Below, piece after piece: positions 47,491-55,519 of a stretch of DNA of 64,000 nucleotides. Source of the DNA: Dyella psychrodurans (GTDB taxonomy: Bacteria > Pseudomonadota > Gammaproteobacteria > Xanthomonadales > Rhodanobacteraceae); assembly GCF_003363265.1 (NCBI RefSeq), contig NZ_QRBF01000001.1, positions 1,024,451 to 1,088,450 of the forward strand, written 5' to 3'. Every line of letters begins with the position of its first letter. Position 1 is the stretch's first letter. Below the pieces are notes generated by a model. That model searched no databases. It was not told the DNA's origin and was given only the letters and a program-made list of their open reading frames with translations. A program made the position numbers and the translations under genes.

Positions 47491-47759
47491 GGATGCGCTA
47501 ACCCATTTTTCGCGGGCGGCATGATGTCCAGAAGGCTCGCAGGATGTGTTGCGCGGCGCAGGGAAGACTGGCCGTCTTTTCAAGGCGCGCGGCGCAGCAT
47601 GCGAGCCTTCTGGACATCACCCTTCGGGCCAGCCCTGCCGGTCCACATCCCTTCGGTCCATCGGCTCGACAGACAGCCAGTCTGCCTTCGCCGATGCCCC
47701 TGCGGTCTGCGGACCGGCAGGGCTGGTGACGCCCGCGAAAAATGGGTTAGCGCATCCCT
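47489..47759 (+). repeat. structured repeat family, copy B
   Basis: 271 bases between gcvR and bcp. Terminal arms 47489-47518 and 47730-47759 are a perfect 30-bp inverted repeat whose sequence differs from copies A and C. P2 spans 47522-47619 with a few internal mismatches but the same U-G positions; P3 is shortened to CCC-TTC-GGG; P4 arms 47629-47644 and 47711-47726 pair at all 16 positions. The shorter P3 loop explains most of the length difference. The remaining ~107 bases to bcp hold no gene. Confidence 0.87.
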
Positions 47760-47866
47760 GAGGATGCTCCGCTCAGAGTGATCTGACAAGGCTGTTTTCC
47801 ACCGCCCGACACGCGCTAGTCTCCGTTCCAGCAAGCGCAGAACTCAGTCAGGCTTCCGGAGAACTC

Positions 47867-48328
47867 ATGCCCGACCTAGGTAAGAAAGTCCCCAAGCTGC
47901 AAGGCATCACCGGCGACGGCAGCACCCTGAAACTCGATGCACTGAAGGGCCAATGGGTAGTCGTCTACTTCTACCCGAAAGACAGCACACCAGGTTGCAC
48001 CAACGAGGCGAAAGACTTTCGCGACCTGTATTCGAAATTCCGCAAGCGCCATGCTGAAATCGTCGGCGTTTCGCGCGACTCCGTTAAATCCCACGCCAAC
48101 TTCGCCGGCAAGCAGGAACTGCCCTTCCCGCTCGTTTCCGACGCCGACGAAACCTGGTGCAACGCCTTCGATGTGATCCATGAAAAGGTGCTGTACGGGA
48201 AACGTCACATGGGCGTGGTACGCAGTACTTTTCTGATCGACCCCGACGGCAAGCTCGTCGCGGAGTGGCGGGGCGTGAAGGTGCCCGGCCATGCCCAGGC
48301 GGTGCTCGACGCCATACCAACCCGGTGA
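47867..48328 (+). CDS. bcp: peroxiredoxin Bcp
   Basis: 153 residues. Peroxidatic Cys44 in DSTPGCTNEAKDF; the resolving Cys five residues later in E. coli Bcp is Lys or Asp here, so the protein is of the 1-Cys type or uses another Cys such as that in ETWCNAF. It reduces peroxides with thioredoxin-type donors. Follows gcvR as in E. coli, with the structured repeat in between. Confidence 0.96.
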   Translation: MPDLGKKVPKLQGITGDGSTLKLDALKGQWVVVYFYPKDSTPGCTNEAKDFRDLYSKFRKRHAEIVGVSRDSVKSHANFAGKQELPFPLVSDADETWCNAFDVIHEKVLYGKRHMGVVRSTFLIDPDGKLVAEWRGVKVPGHAQAVLDAIPTR

Positions 48329-48398
48329 TTTCCACGTCATACCCTCACGCAAACGTGCTACGTCCCTTCCACCTCCAGCCTCATGAGGTTCCTTCCGC

Positions 48399-49778
48399 AT
48401 GACCGGAAGCAAGCGCATCTACGCTCTCGATACCAACGTGCTGTTGCATGACCCCACGTCGCTGTTTCGCTTCGAGGAACACGACATCTTCATCCCGATG
48501 ACGGTGCTGGAGGAGCTCGACGAAAAGAAGAAAGGCGCGTCGGAAGTGTCGCGCAACGGTCGCCAAGTGAGCCGTTTTCTCAACGAGTTGATCGAACGCG
48601 GCAATGGCCACGGCATCAGCAACGGACTCGAACTCTCCAGTCCGGAAGGCATCAAGCTCAGGCGCGGCACGGGGGTGGGCCGCCTGTATTTCCAGCAACG
48701 CACCAGCAACGGTCACGGCAAGGCGGACAACCTCATCCTTTCGTCGGTGATCGAACTGCGCGACCAGAATCCGGGTCGCGCGGTGATCCTGGTCACCAAG
48801 GACATCAACCTTCGCATCAAGGCCAAGATCTACGGCATCGATGCGGAAGACTACGAGAACGATCGCGCCCTCGACGACTTCGCCCTGCTCTACACGGGCG
48901 TCATGGAATTGCCGGAAGACTTCTGGGACAAGCATCCGGAAGTGCAATCGTGGAACGAGCGTGGCCGCACCTTCTACAAGGTCGATCGTCACGATGACGA
49001 AGACTGGTATCCCAATCAATGCCTGTTCCTGCCAGGTGAAAACAGCGTCGAACTGCGTATCCTGCATGTCGATGAACAACGCGCGACCTTGGTGCTGTTG
49101 GACGATCACAGCCACAGCAACCACAGCGTGTGGGGTATCGCCGCACGCAATCGCGAACAGAACTTCGCACTGAATGTGCTGATGGACCCCGACGTCGACT
49201 TCATCACCCTGCTCGGAACCGCAGGTACCGGCAAAACGCTGCTCGCGCTTGCGGCCGGGTTGGCCCAGGTGATGGACCAGCAGCGCTATCGCGAAATCAT
49301 CATGACGCGCGCAACGGTGTCGGTAGGCGAAGACATCGGCTTCCTGCCTGGCACGGAAGAGGAAAAGATGACGCCGTGGATGGGTGCGCTCACCGACAAC
49401 CTCGAAGTGCTTGCCAACCCTGAAGAAGGCGGAAGCTGGGGTCGCCAGGCGACGAACGACCTGCTGGCTTCGCGTATCAAGATCCGTTCGCTCAACTTCA
49501 TGCGTGGGCGCACGTTCCTGTCGCGTTATCTGATCATCGACGAGGCACAGAACCTCACGCCGAAACAGATGAAGACGCTGATCACGCGTGCAGGTCCCGG
49601 CACAAAGATTGTCTGTCTTGGCAACGTGGAGCAGATCGATACGCCCTACCTCACCGAAACGACGTCCGGCCTCACGTACGCCGTGGATCGCTTCAAGCAC
49701 TGGGCGCATTCGGCGCATATCACGCTGCGGCGCGGTGAACGTTCGCGTCTGGCGGACTTCGCCTCCGAAGCCATGTAG
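48399..49778 (+). CDS. PIN domain-PhoH family ATPase
   Basis: 459 residues. The N-terminal PIN domain (YALDTNVLLHDP, then acidic residues to about 150) is fused to a PhoH ATPase with Walker A GTAGTGKT (near residue 274) and Walker B LIIDEAQN. PIN-PhoH (PhoH2/YlaK type) proteins act as RNA helicase/nucleases, possibly toxins or RNA-processing enzymes; role in this organism is open. It starts 70 bases after bcp. Confidence 0.92.
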   Translation: MTGSKRIYALDTNVLLHDPTSLFRFEEHDIFIPMTVLEELDEKKKGASEVSRNGRQVSRFLNELIERGNGHGISNGLELSSPEGIKLRRGTGVGRLYFQQRTSNGHGKADNLILSSVIELRDQNPGRAVILVTKDINLRIKAKIYGIDAEDYENDRALDDFALLYTGVMELPEDFWDKHPEVQSWNERGRTFYKVDRHDDEDWYPNQCLFLPGENSVELRILHVDEQRATLVLLDDHSHSNHSVWGIAARNREQNFALNVLMDPDVDFITLLGTAGTGKTLLALAAGLAQVMDQQRYREIIMTRATVSVGEDIGFLPGTEEEKMTPWMGALTDNLEVLANPEEGGSWGRQATNDLLASRIKIRSLNFMRGRTFLSRYLIIDEAQNLTPKQMKTLITRAGPGTKIVCLGNVEQIDTPYLTETTSGLTYAVDRFKHWAHSAHITLRRGERSRLADFASEAM

Positions 49779-49788
49779 TGCTTTTGAT

Positions 49789-49816
49789 CGTCATTCCGGC
49801 GCAGGCCGGAATCCAG
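49789..49816 (+). repeat. left palindromic repeat of the GIY-YIG unit
   Basis: Contains ATTCCGGC-GCAG-GCCGGAAT (8-bp stem) flanked by CGTC and CCAG. It is the inverse of the repeat at 50124-50151, identical at 27 of 28 positions. It lies 10 bases after the PhoH stop and 13 before the GIY-YIG start. Confidence 0.88.
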
Positions 49817-49829
49817 TGGAGACAACGCC

Positions 49830-50123
49830 ATGGATTGGCGACAACCTTGCGTATATATGCTTGCGAGCTGCAAGAACGGCACCTTGTACATCGGTGTCAC
49901 AAGTGACTTACTTAGGCGTGTCTGGCAACACAAAACCCGTGCTGTAGAAGGTTTTACTCATCGCTATAACGTTCATTTGCTCGTCTGGTACGAACTGCAC
50001 CCGACCATGGAATCCGCCATACTTCGCGAAAAGACTCTGAAGGGGTGGAAGCGCGCTTGGAAAAATCGCCTTATCGAAGGCGAAAACCCTGAGTGGTGTG
50101 ACCTTTACCCAGCGTTGTCGTAA
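49830..50123 (+). CDS. small GIY-YIG nuclease family protein
   Basis: 97 residues: a lone GIY-YIG domain. Landmarks: VYMLASCKNGTLYIGVTSDL (GIY and YIG blocks), LLRRVWQH with the catalytic Arg, HPTMESAILREK with the metal Glu, and GWKRAWK near the end. No added DNA-binding domain. It belongs to the widespread stand-alone type (UPF0213/YhbQ-like), whose role is unclear. Stop codon TAA directly abuts the right palindromic repeat. Confidence 0.9.
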   Translation: MDWRQPCVYMLASCKNGTLYIGVTSDLLRRVWQHKTRAVEGFTHRYNVHLLVWYELHPTMESAILREKTLKGWKRAWKNRLIEGENPEWCDLYPALS

Positions 50124-50151
50124 CTGGATTCCGGCCTACGCCGGAATGACG
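50124..50151 (-). repeat. right palindromic repeat of the GIY-YIG unit
   Basis: ATTCCGGC-CTAC-GCCGGAAT core flanked by CTGG and GACG, begins right after the nuclease stop. The GTG start of thiD follows 10 bases after its end. Confidence 0.88.
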
Positions 50152-50161
50152 AGCGAAAAGC

Positions 50162-50950
50162 GTGGCGAATACGTTAACTCCACCCATTGCCCTCACCATC
50201 GCCGGATCCGATTCCGGCGGTGGCGCGGGCATTCAAGCCGATCTCAAAACCTTCCATGCGCATGGAGTGCACGGCCTCTCGGCCATCGCCGCCATCACAT
50301 CGCAGAATACGCGTGGTGTAACTGCGGTGCACGCCGTACCACTCGCTCATATCCGCAGTCAGCTCAACGCACTCTTCGATGATTTCCCCATTGCCGCGGT
50401 AAAAACTGGCATGCTCGGCAACGCCGCCACCGTACGTCTGGTCGCGCGCGAACTGCGCAAACGCAAACCCGCATGGCTGGTCGTCGATCCCGTGATGATC
50501 TCCACCAGCGGCTCGCGCCTGCTCGATGAGGACGCTGTCGATGCCATGGTCAACGAATTGATTCCACTGGCCGACGTGCTGACGCCGAACCTGCCCGAAG
50601 CCGAAGCGCTGATCGGCGCCTCGCTACGCAACGCCAACCAGATGATCAAGGCGGGAGAGACCCTGCGCGCATTAGGCGCCGATTCCGTGTTGCTGAAGGG
50701 CGGCCATGCGTCCGGTGGTGAGATCGTCGATCGCTTCTTCGACGAGCGTGGCATGATGGAAATCCGTCACGCCCGTCTCCCGCGCGAAGGCCACGGCACC
50801 GGCTGCACCCTGGCGTCAGCCATCGCCGCCGAATTGGCCAACGGGCTCTCTCCGCGACAAGCCGTGCGGCGCGCCACCGCCTATGTGCTTCGCGCGCTCA
50901 AGCAGGGCTATCGACCGGGTGGTGGCGCCATCCATGTACTGCGTCACTGA
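50162..50950 (+). CDS. thiD: hydroxymethylpyrimidine (phosphate) kinase
   Basis: 262 residues. IAGSDSGGGAGIQADLK (substrate/P-loop-like), TGMLGN and EGHGTGCTLASAI (ribokinase anion hole and base) identify ThiD, which phosphorylates HMP and HMP-P for thiamine. The start is GTG 50162. The right repeat of the GIY-YIG unit ends 10 bases before it, so the ribosome site (weak GAGCGAAAAG) is partly made by element sequence. No TPP riboswitch is seen. Confidence 0.95.
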   Translation: MANTLTPPIALTIAGSDSGGGAGIQADLKTFHAHGVHGLSAIAAITSQNTRGVTAVHAVPLAHIRSQLNALFDDFPIAAVKTGMLGNAATVRLVARELRKRKPAWLVVDPVMISTSGSRLLDEDAVDAMVNELIPLADVLTPNLPEAEALIGASLRNANQMIKAGETLRALGADSVLLKGGHASGGEIVDRFFDERGMMEIRHARLPREGHGTGCTLASAIAAELANGLSPRQAVRRATAYVLRALKQGYRPGGGAIHVLRH

Positions 50951-51040
50951 GTGCCGGAATAGCCGTAAAATCCTTGACTTGCTGCCGTCCGGCCACATAC
51001 TTCGGTACTGTCCCTGGCGCTATCCGAGCCGCTTTTCACG

Positions 51041-51988
51041 ATGGATTTCCTCAGCCCCCGCTTTATCGCCCTCTACGTGCTGCTGGCCTTCACGCTATGC
51101 GTGTTGCTGGTACATCTGCGCGGGCGTGCGCGGCTGCGCTTCGATCGTCAGCTGGTCGATCACTCGGCGATCTTCGCGCCCTACAACCTGCTGATGTACG
51201 CGTTCTCCGCCGTGCCGGCACGGCCGATCCTCGATCGCCGCGGCTTTCCGCAGCTCGATCTCTTGCAGGCCAACTGGCAGACCATTCGCGACGAAGCGCT
51301 GCAATTGTTCGACGAAGGACATATCCGCGCTGCGCAGAACAACAACGACGCCAGCTTCAACAGCTTCTTCAAGCAAGGCTGGAAGCGCTTCTACCTGAAG
51401 TGGTACGGCGAACCGCTCGCCTCGGCCGAAGCGCTTTGCCCGCAAACGGTGGCACTGCTGAAATCCATACCCAGCGTCAAGGCGGCGATGTTCGCCACGC
51501 TGGCGCCGAACAGCAAACTCAATCCGCATCGCGATCCCTTCGCGGGGTCCTTGCGTTATCACCTTGGCCTGATCACGCCCAATTCGCGCGACTGCCGCAT
51601 TTTCGTCGATGGCGAGGAGCACGCCTGGGGCGATGGCAAAGACGTCGTCTTCGACGAAACCTACGTGCACTGGGTCGAGAACAAGACCGACCAGACCCGG
51701 GTGATCCTGTTTGCCGACGTCGAACGTCCCTTGCGCACGCGTGTCATGAATGCGATCAACCATCGCGTCGGTGCGTTCATGGGCAAGATCACCGCGTCGC
51801 CGAATACCGAGTCGCCGGAAGAAAAAACCGGCTTCGTCAATCGCATGTTCGCGCTCAACCAGCGCAACCGCGAACGCAACCGGGTCCTCAAGCGGAAATA
51901 TCCGCGACTGTTCCGCACGGTGAAATACATCGGCATGCTGATCTTCATCTGGCTGGTGTTTCTCGCTCCCTGGCCGTTCGTGCGCTAA
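51041..51988 (+). CDS. lpxO: LpxO-type lipid A hydroxylase
   Basis: 315 residues. A membrane helix at each end (about 8-26 and 295-312) anchors an aspartyl/asparaginyl beta-hydroxylase domain with the 2-oxoglutarate/Fe site NPHRDPF (His163, Asp165), RYHLGL, and ETYVHWVEN. LpxO hydroxylates the secondary acyl chain of lipid A at C2 on the cytoplasmic side. It begins 90 bases after thiD; the next gene has its own promoter. Confidence 0.9.
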   Translation: MDFLSPRFIALYVLLAFTLCVLLVHLRGRARLRFDRQLVDHSAIFAPYNLLMYAFSAVPARPILDRRGFPQLDLLQANWQTIRDEALQLFDEGHIRAAQNNNDASFNSFFKQGWKRFYLKWYGEPLASAEALCPQTVALLKSIPSVKAAMFATLAPNSKLNPHRDPFAGSLRYHLGLITPNSRDCRIFVDGEEHAWGDGKDVVFDETYVHWVENKTDQTRVILFADVERPLRTRVMNAINHRVGAFMGKITASPNTESPEEKTGFVNRMFALNQRNRERNRVLKRKYPRLFRTVKYIGMLIFIWLVFLAPWPFVR

Positions 51989-51991
51989 GCC

Positions 51992-52018
51992 TGTCACGTT
52001 CGGAGAGCGTGGAACGTC
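51992..52018 (+). promoter_or_regulatory. ECF41-type autoregulatory promoter
   Basis: TGTCACG (51992-51998), 16-base spacer, CGTC (52015-52018). The known ECF41 promoter is TGTCACA, 16 or 17 bases, CGTC, so six of seven -35 bases, the spacer and the whole -10 agree. It lies just upstream of the ECF41 gene. Confidence 0.82.
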
Positions 52019-52045
52019 CTGGTTCAAAGCGATCGGAAACCCGCC

Positions 52046-52945
52046 ATGGACCTAGACACCGACTTTTTCCAACAACGCCGCTCGCGCCTGCTCGGACTCG
52101 CCTATCGCATGCTGGGCACGCCCGCCGATGCGGAAGATGTGCTGCACGACGCCTGGCTTCGCTGGCACGCCCAGGACAAAAGCGCCCTGGACGATCCGGA
52201 GGCATGGCTGGTCACGGTCACCACCCGGCTTGCACTGGACCGCCTGCGCCACGCCAAGGTGGAGCGCGAGCACTACACCGGCCCCTGGCTTCCCGAGCCG
52301 CTGATCGAAACCGGTGAGCAGCCCGAGGCCGAAGCCGAACGCGCTGAAACGCTCACGGTATCTTTTCTTCTGCTGCTGGAACGGCTCAGCGCCGAAGAGC
52401 GCGCCGCGTTTCTGTTGAACGAGGTGTTCGACTACAGCCACGCCGAAACCGCCGCAATGCTCGGCATCACCGAGGAAACCTGCCGCCAGCGCGTGCATCG
52501 TGCCCGGCAGCGGTTGCGGCAGGATCGCCCGCGCTTCCACAGCGACGCCGCGATGCAACGTCAGTTGCTTGAACGGTTTGCGACGGCGCTGGAGCACCCT
52601 ACCGAACAGAATCTGCACGCATTGCTCGCCGCGGATGCCATACATGTCGCCGACGGCGGCGGTGTGGTCAGCGCAACGTTGCGTCCGCTGCATGGCGCCG
52701 AGAGGATTGCACGTCTTTACCTGCAGATCGCCCTCCATGAACAAGGCCATAGGATTCAGCGCGAACTCTGCGTACTGAACGGCGAACCCGCCCTGCTGAC
52801 CTGGGCCGACGGCAAGCTGGTCACCGCGATCTGGATCGAGTGCGACGACCGGCAGATCGTCTCTCTCCAGGTCTTGCGCAACCCGGCCAAACTGGCCCGT
52901 CTGGCGGCAGTCACGAAATCGTCGGCTGGCACGTCCTTGCATTGA
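52046..52945 (+). CDS. ECF41-family RNA polymerase sigma factor
   Basis: 299 residues. Sigma2 (RRSRLLGLAYRMLGTPADAEDV) is given in parts: RRSRLLGLAYRMLG, then PADAEDVLHDAWLRW; sigma4 has EETCRQRVHRARQRLR. A C-terminal SnoaL-like domain (about 180-290) replaces an anti-sigma factor. Group landmarks are the linker WLPEPL (81-86), DGGG (203-206) and NPAKL near the end. ECF41 factors act through this fused domain. The downstream CMD/AhpD-like gene is the typical ECF41 target, so the pair is a module. Confidence 0.93.
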   Translation: MDLDTDFFQQRRSRLLGLAYRMLGTPADAEDVLHDAWLRWHAQDKSALDDPEAWLVTVTTRLALDRLRHAKVEREHYTGPWLPEPLIETGEQPEAEAERAETLTVSFLLLLERLSAEERAAFLLNEVFDYSHAETAAMLGITEETCRQRVHRARQRLRQDRPRFHSDAAMQRQLLERFATALEHPTEQNLHALLAADAIHVADGGGVVSATLRPLHGAERIARLYLQIALHEQGHRIQRELCVLNGEPALLTWADGKLVTAIWIECDDRQIVSLQVLRNPAKLARLAAVTKSSAGTSLH

Positions 52946-52983
52946 ACGGCCAACAACGGCCGGCAATCCAAGAGGAAATCCCC

Positions 52984-53451
52984 ATGTCAGCCCGTTTTTC
53001 GTATCAAGACAATCCCGAAGCCCTGAAACCGCTGTTTGCCATGAAGGCGTATATCGATCGCTCCGGCCTGGAGAAGGGCCTGGTGCATCTGATCACGATG
53101 CGCGCCTCCCAGCTCAACGGCTGCGCCTATTGCATGGACATGCATAGCAAGGAAGCACGCGCGGATGGCGAAACCGAGCAGCGCCTGTATTTGTTGCAAG
53201 CGTGGCGTGAAGCACCGTTCTACAGCGCGCGCGAACGCGCAGCGTTGGCCTGGTGCGAAGCCGTGACGCGACTCGATCCGGTTCACGGCGTGCCGGATGA
53301 TGTCTACGAGCAGGTGCGTGCCCAATTCAGCGAACGCGAACTCATGGACCTCAACATGCTCGTGATCATGATCAACAGCTGGAACCGCATTGCGGTACCG
53401 TCGAAGACGGAAGCAGGTAGCTTCCAGCCCCCGAGCCGCAAAGTCGCCTGA
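52984..53451 (+). CDS. AhpD-like carboxymuconolactone decarboxylase family protein (ECF41 partner)
   Basis: 155 residues with the AhpD-core NGCAYCMDMHSKEA (CxxC plus His), a peroxidase-like dithiol. ECF41 genes are usually next to such a CMD-family, oxidoreductase or epimerase gene, which is the regulon. ATG 52984 has AGAGGAAA upstream; 38 bases after the sigma gene, so co-transcribed. Substrate unknown. Confidence 0.9.
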   Translation: MSARFSYQDNPEALKPLFAMKAYIDRSGLEKGLVHLITMRASQLNGCAYCMDMHSKEARADGETEQRLYLLQAWREAPFYSARERAALAWCEAVTRLDPVHGVPDDVYEQVRAQFSERELMDLNMLVIMINSWNRIAVPSKTEAGSFQPPSRKVA

Positions 53452-53516
53452 CGTTCTATCGCTGGCCAATGACGACTAAGACACTTCGTGTCGAATATAG
53501 GCAAGGCTGCATAAAG

Positions 53517-53547
53517 AAAAAGGCCGCCCATCGGCGGCCTTTTTTTG
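53517..53547. terminator. bidirectional terminator
   Basis: AGGCCGCC/GGCGGCCT stem (8 bp, 4-base loop) with A and T runs, between the convergent CMD and isocitrate dehydrogenase genes. Confidence 0.92.
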
Positions 53548-53563
53548 TTCGCAAACTGGCCGA

Positions 53564-54577
53564 TCAGGCCTTGACGCGCTCGGCGATCGCCTCGCCAAAA
53601 CTCTGCGTGGAACCTTTGCCGCCGAGATCCGGCGTAACGTGATCGCGATCGTTCGTCATCGTGTCGCGGATGGCCTGACGCAGCTTGTTGCCCTTGTCCA
53701 CCATGCCCAGGTGATCGAGCATGTCGGCCGCCGCCAGCAGCAGCGCGCACGGATTGGCGATGCCCTTGCCTGCGATATCCGGCGCGGAACCATGTACGGC
53801 TTCGAAAATCGCCGCGTGCTCGCCAATGTTGTCGCCCGGCGCCAGACCAAGACCGCCGACCAGGCCGGCGCAAAGGTCGGAAAGAATGTCGCCAAACAAG
53901 TTGGTGGTGACGATCACGTCGAACTGTTCGGGACGCATCACCAGCTGCATGCAGGCGTTGTCCACGATCATTTCGTTGAATTCGATCTGCGGGTATTCCT
54001 TGGCGATCTCGCGTGCCACGTTGAGGAACAGGCCCGAAGCGGTCTTGATGATGTTCGCCTTGTGAACCGCGGTGACTTTCTTGCGGCCTTTCTTCACCGC
54101 CATCTCGAACGCATAACGCACGATGCGCGCGCTGCCCTTGCGGGTGTTGCGGATCATCGACGTGGCGACTTCACCGTCCTCGGACAAAGTCTGACCTTCG
54201 GCGAGATAGGCACCTTCGGTGTTCTCGCGCACGGTGATGATGTCGATGTTCTCGTAACGCGCCTTGGTACCGGGAAAGCTGATCGCCGGGCGCACGTTCG
54301 CGTACAGGTCGAAGTGACGACGCAGCGTGACGTTGATGGATGTAAAGCCACCACCCACCGGCGTGGTCAACGGCCCCTTCAACGCCACCTCGTGCTTGGC
54401 GATGGTCTCGAGCGTGGCCTTGGGCAGCAGGTCGCCGTGCTTTTCCAGCGCAATCATGCCGGCTTCGACGGTGTCGTAGCTCAGGCCGCAATTCAGTGCA
54501 TCGAGCACGTGCAGCGTGGCGGACATGATCTCCGGGCCGATACCGTCGCCCGGGATCACCGCGATGGTCTTGCTCAT
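53564..54577 (-). CDS. NAD-dependent isocitrate dehydrogenase
   Basis: 337 residues of the isocitrate/isopropylmalate dehydrogenase family: [10 protein letters not shown], the substrate-binding SINVTLRR (Ser, Asn and Arg pattern of isocitrate enzymes), [10 protein letters not shown] and [16 protein letters not shown]. Length and motif pattern resemble the NAD-linked xanthomonad enzyme rather than E. coli Icd (NADP, ~415 residues). TCA-cycle decarboxylation of isocitrate. AAGGAG precedes ATG 54577. Confidence 0.9.
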   Translation of the reverse strand: MSKTIAVIPGDGIGPEIMSATLHVLDALNCGLSYDTVEAGMIALEKHGDLLPKATLETIAKHEVALKGPLTTPVGGGFTSINVTLRRHFDLYANVRPAISFPGTKARYENIDIITVRENTEGAYLAEGQTLSEDGEVATSMIRNTRKGSARIVRYAFEMAVKKGRKKVTAVHKANIIKTASGLFLNVAREIAKEYPQIEFNEMIVDNACMQLVMRPEQFDVIVTTNLFGDILSDLCAGLVGGLGLAPGDNIGEHAAIFEAVHGSAPDIAGKGIANPCALLLAAADMLDHLGMVDKGNKLRQAIRDTMTNDRDHVTPDLGGKGSTQSFGEAIAERVKA

Positions 54578-54692
54578 GGGGGAACTCCTTGAAGTGAAGC
54601 AGATAAGCGGCGCGCGGGGGGAAGCAGCGCCAGGCTGAAATCTTTTCAATTATCGCCGATGAGCGTGTCGGCGAACAGCCCGAAAGGGCTGC

Positions 54693-54736
54693 GGAGCGTT
54701 GCAAATCCTCGCATGGAGCGTTGCATGAACTCGCAT
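54693..54736. repeat. two tandem 22-base repeats
   Basis: Units at 54693-54714 and 54715-54736 share GGAGCGTTGCA at the start and CTCGCAT at the end. A hairpin CAGCCC-GAAA-GGGCTG lies just before (54676-54691). They lie between the isocitrate dehydrogenase and AhpD-like genes. Confidence 0.6.
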
Positions 54737-54740
54737 GAGG

Positions 54741-54763
54741 AAGCCCGACCGAGGTGGCCGGGC
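54741..54763 (-). terminator. terminator of the grxC-AhpD pair
   Basis: GCCCGACC pairs with GGCCGGGC around a short loop right after the AhpD-like stop; on the minus strand a short pyrimidine tract (TTCCTC) follows. Confidence 0.5.
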
Positions 54764-54769
54764 TGGGAG

Positions 54770-55162
54770 CTAGGCGTGGTCCTTACAGCTTTCGCCTTGG
54801 GCGTCCGAGTCCCCCGACTCAAGTCGATCGAGAAAATCCACCGCGCGGCGCAGATGCGGAATGACGATCGAGCCGCCCACGACCAGTCCGACGCCGAACA
54901 CCTCGAAGAATTCCTCGCGCGTCACGCCGACGTCCTTGCATTGCGCCACGTGATAACTGATGCAGTCGTCGCAGCGCAGCACCATGGATGCCACCAGACC
55001 AAGCATTTCCTTGGTCTTCACATCCAGCGCGCCGGCCTTGTAGGTCTGCGTGTCGAGTGCAAAGAAGCGGCGCACGACCTGATTGTCCTCGGACAGGATG
55101 CGCTCGTTCATGCGATGGCGAAAAGCCGTGAATTCGGCGACACGATCTTTTTCGCTGCTCAT
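54770..55162 (-). CDS. AhpD-like carboxymuconolactone decarboxylase family protein
   Basis: 130 residues. LRCDDCISYHVAQCKD contains the CxxC and His of the AhpD/CMD core. Family members range from alkylhydroperoxidase partners to decarboxylases; next to grxC a thiol-redox role is plausible. ATG 55162 overlaps the grxC stop by four bases. The extra upstream frame is grxC antiphase sequence. Confidence 0.88.
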   Translation of the reverse strand: MSSEKDRVAEFTAFRHRMNERILSEDNQVVRRFFALDTQTYKAGALDVKTKEMLGLVASMVLRCDDCISYHVAQCKDVGVTREEFFEVFGVGLVVGGSIVIPHLRRAVDFLDRLESGDSDAQGESCKDHA

Positions 55163-55422
55163 GCCACTTCCCCCAGCAACTGCGCCAGCTTGCCGCTGCG
55201 GTCGGCGGCGACCAGGTCGTCGTAGCCGCCCACAAGCTGATCGTTGATGAAGATCTGCGGCACGGTGCGGCGACCGCCGCTGCGTGCAAGCATGGCGTCT
55301 CGCTCGGCCGGATCGGTATCCACGCGCACTTCCTCCCAGGCAAGGCCCTTGGCCTTGAGAAAGTTTTTGGCGGCCACGCAGTAAGGGCATACCGCGGTGG
55401 AATAAACTTCGATCTTGGGCAT
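55159..55422 (-). CDS. grxC: glutaredoxin 3
   Basis: 87 residues with the dithiol site CPYC (Cys12, Cys15), TVPQIF with the cis-Pro, and GGYDDL. Reduces protein disulfides with glutathione. First gene of the pair with the AhpD-like gene; its promoter region touches structured repeat copy C. Confidence 0.95.
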   Translation of the reverse strand: MPKIEVYSTAVCPYCVAAKNFLKAKGLAWEEVRVDTDPAERDAMLARSGGRRTVPQIFINDQLVGGYDDLVAADRSGKLAQLLGEVA

Positions 55423-55519
55423 TGCGAAACTCCGAAATTACCTGCGCCGTAAGTGGCGGTAGCGACTTTCAAAAACAACCCATTTGGTGCTGAACTGCGA
55501 CCTATGGGAAAGGTCTCTA

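Larger units (their letters stand above)
49789..50151 (+). mobile_element. REP-like unit carrying a GIY-YIG nuclease (candidate mobile element)
   Basis: A 363-base compact unit: palindromic repeat, GIY-YIG gene, inverted palindromic repeat, with nothing else inside. The gene has visibly lower GC than its neighbours. A degenerate solitary repeat at 21365 shows the repeat also occurs alone. No direct target duplication is obvious at its edges. That the nuclease moves the repeats is inferred by analogy with REP-associated transposases. Confidence 0.6.

Noticed and set aside
50098-50161. TPP riboswitch before thiD
   Set aside because: The CTGAGA-type conserved core is absent and the space is filled by the GIY-YIG unit.
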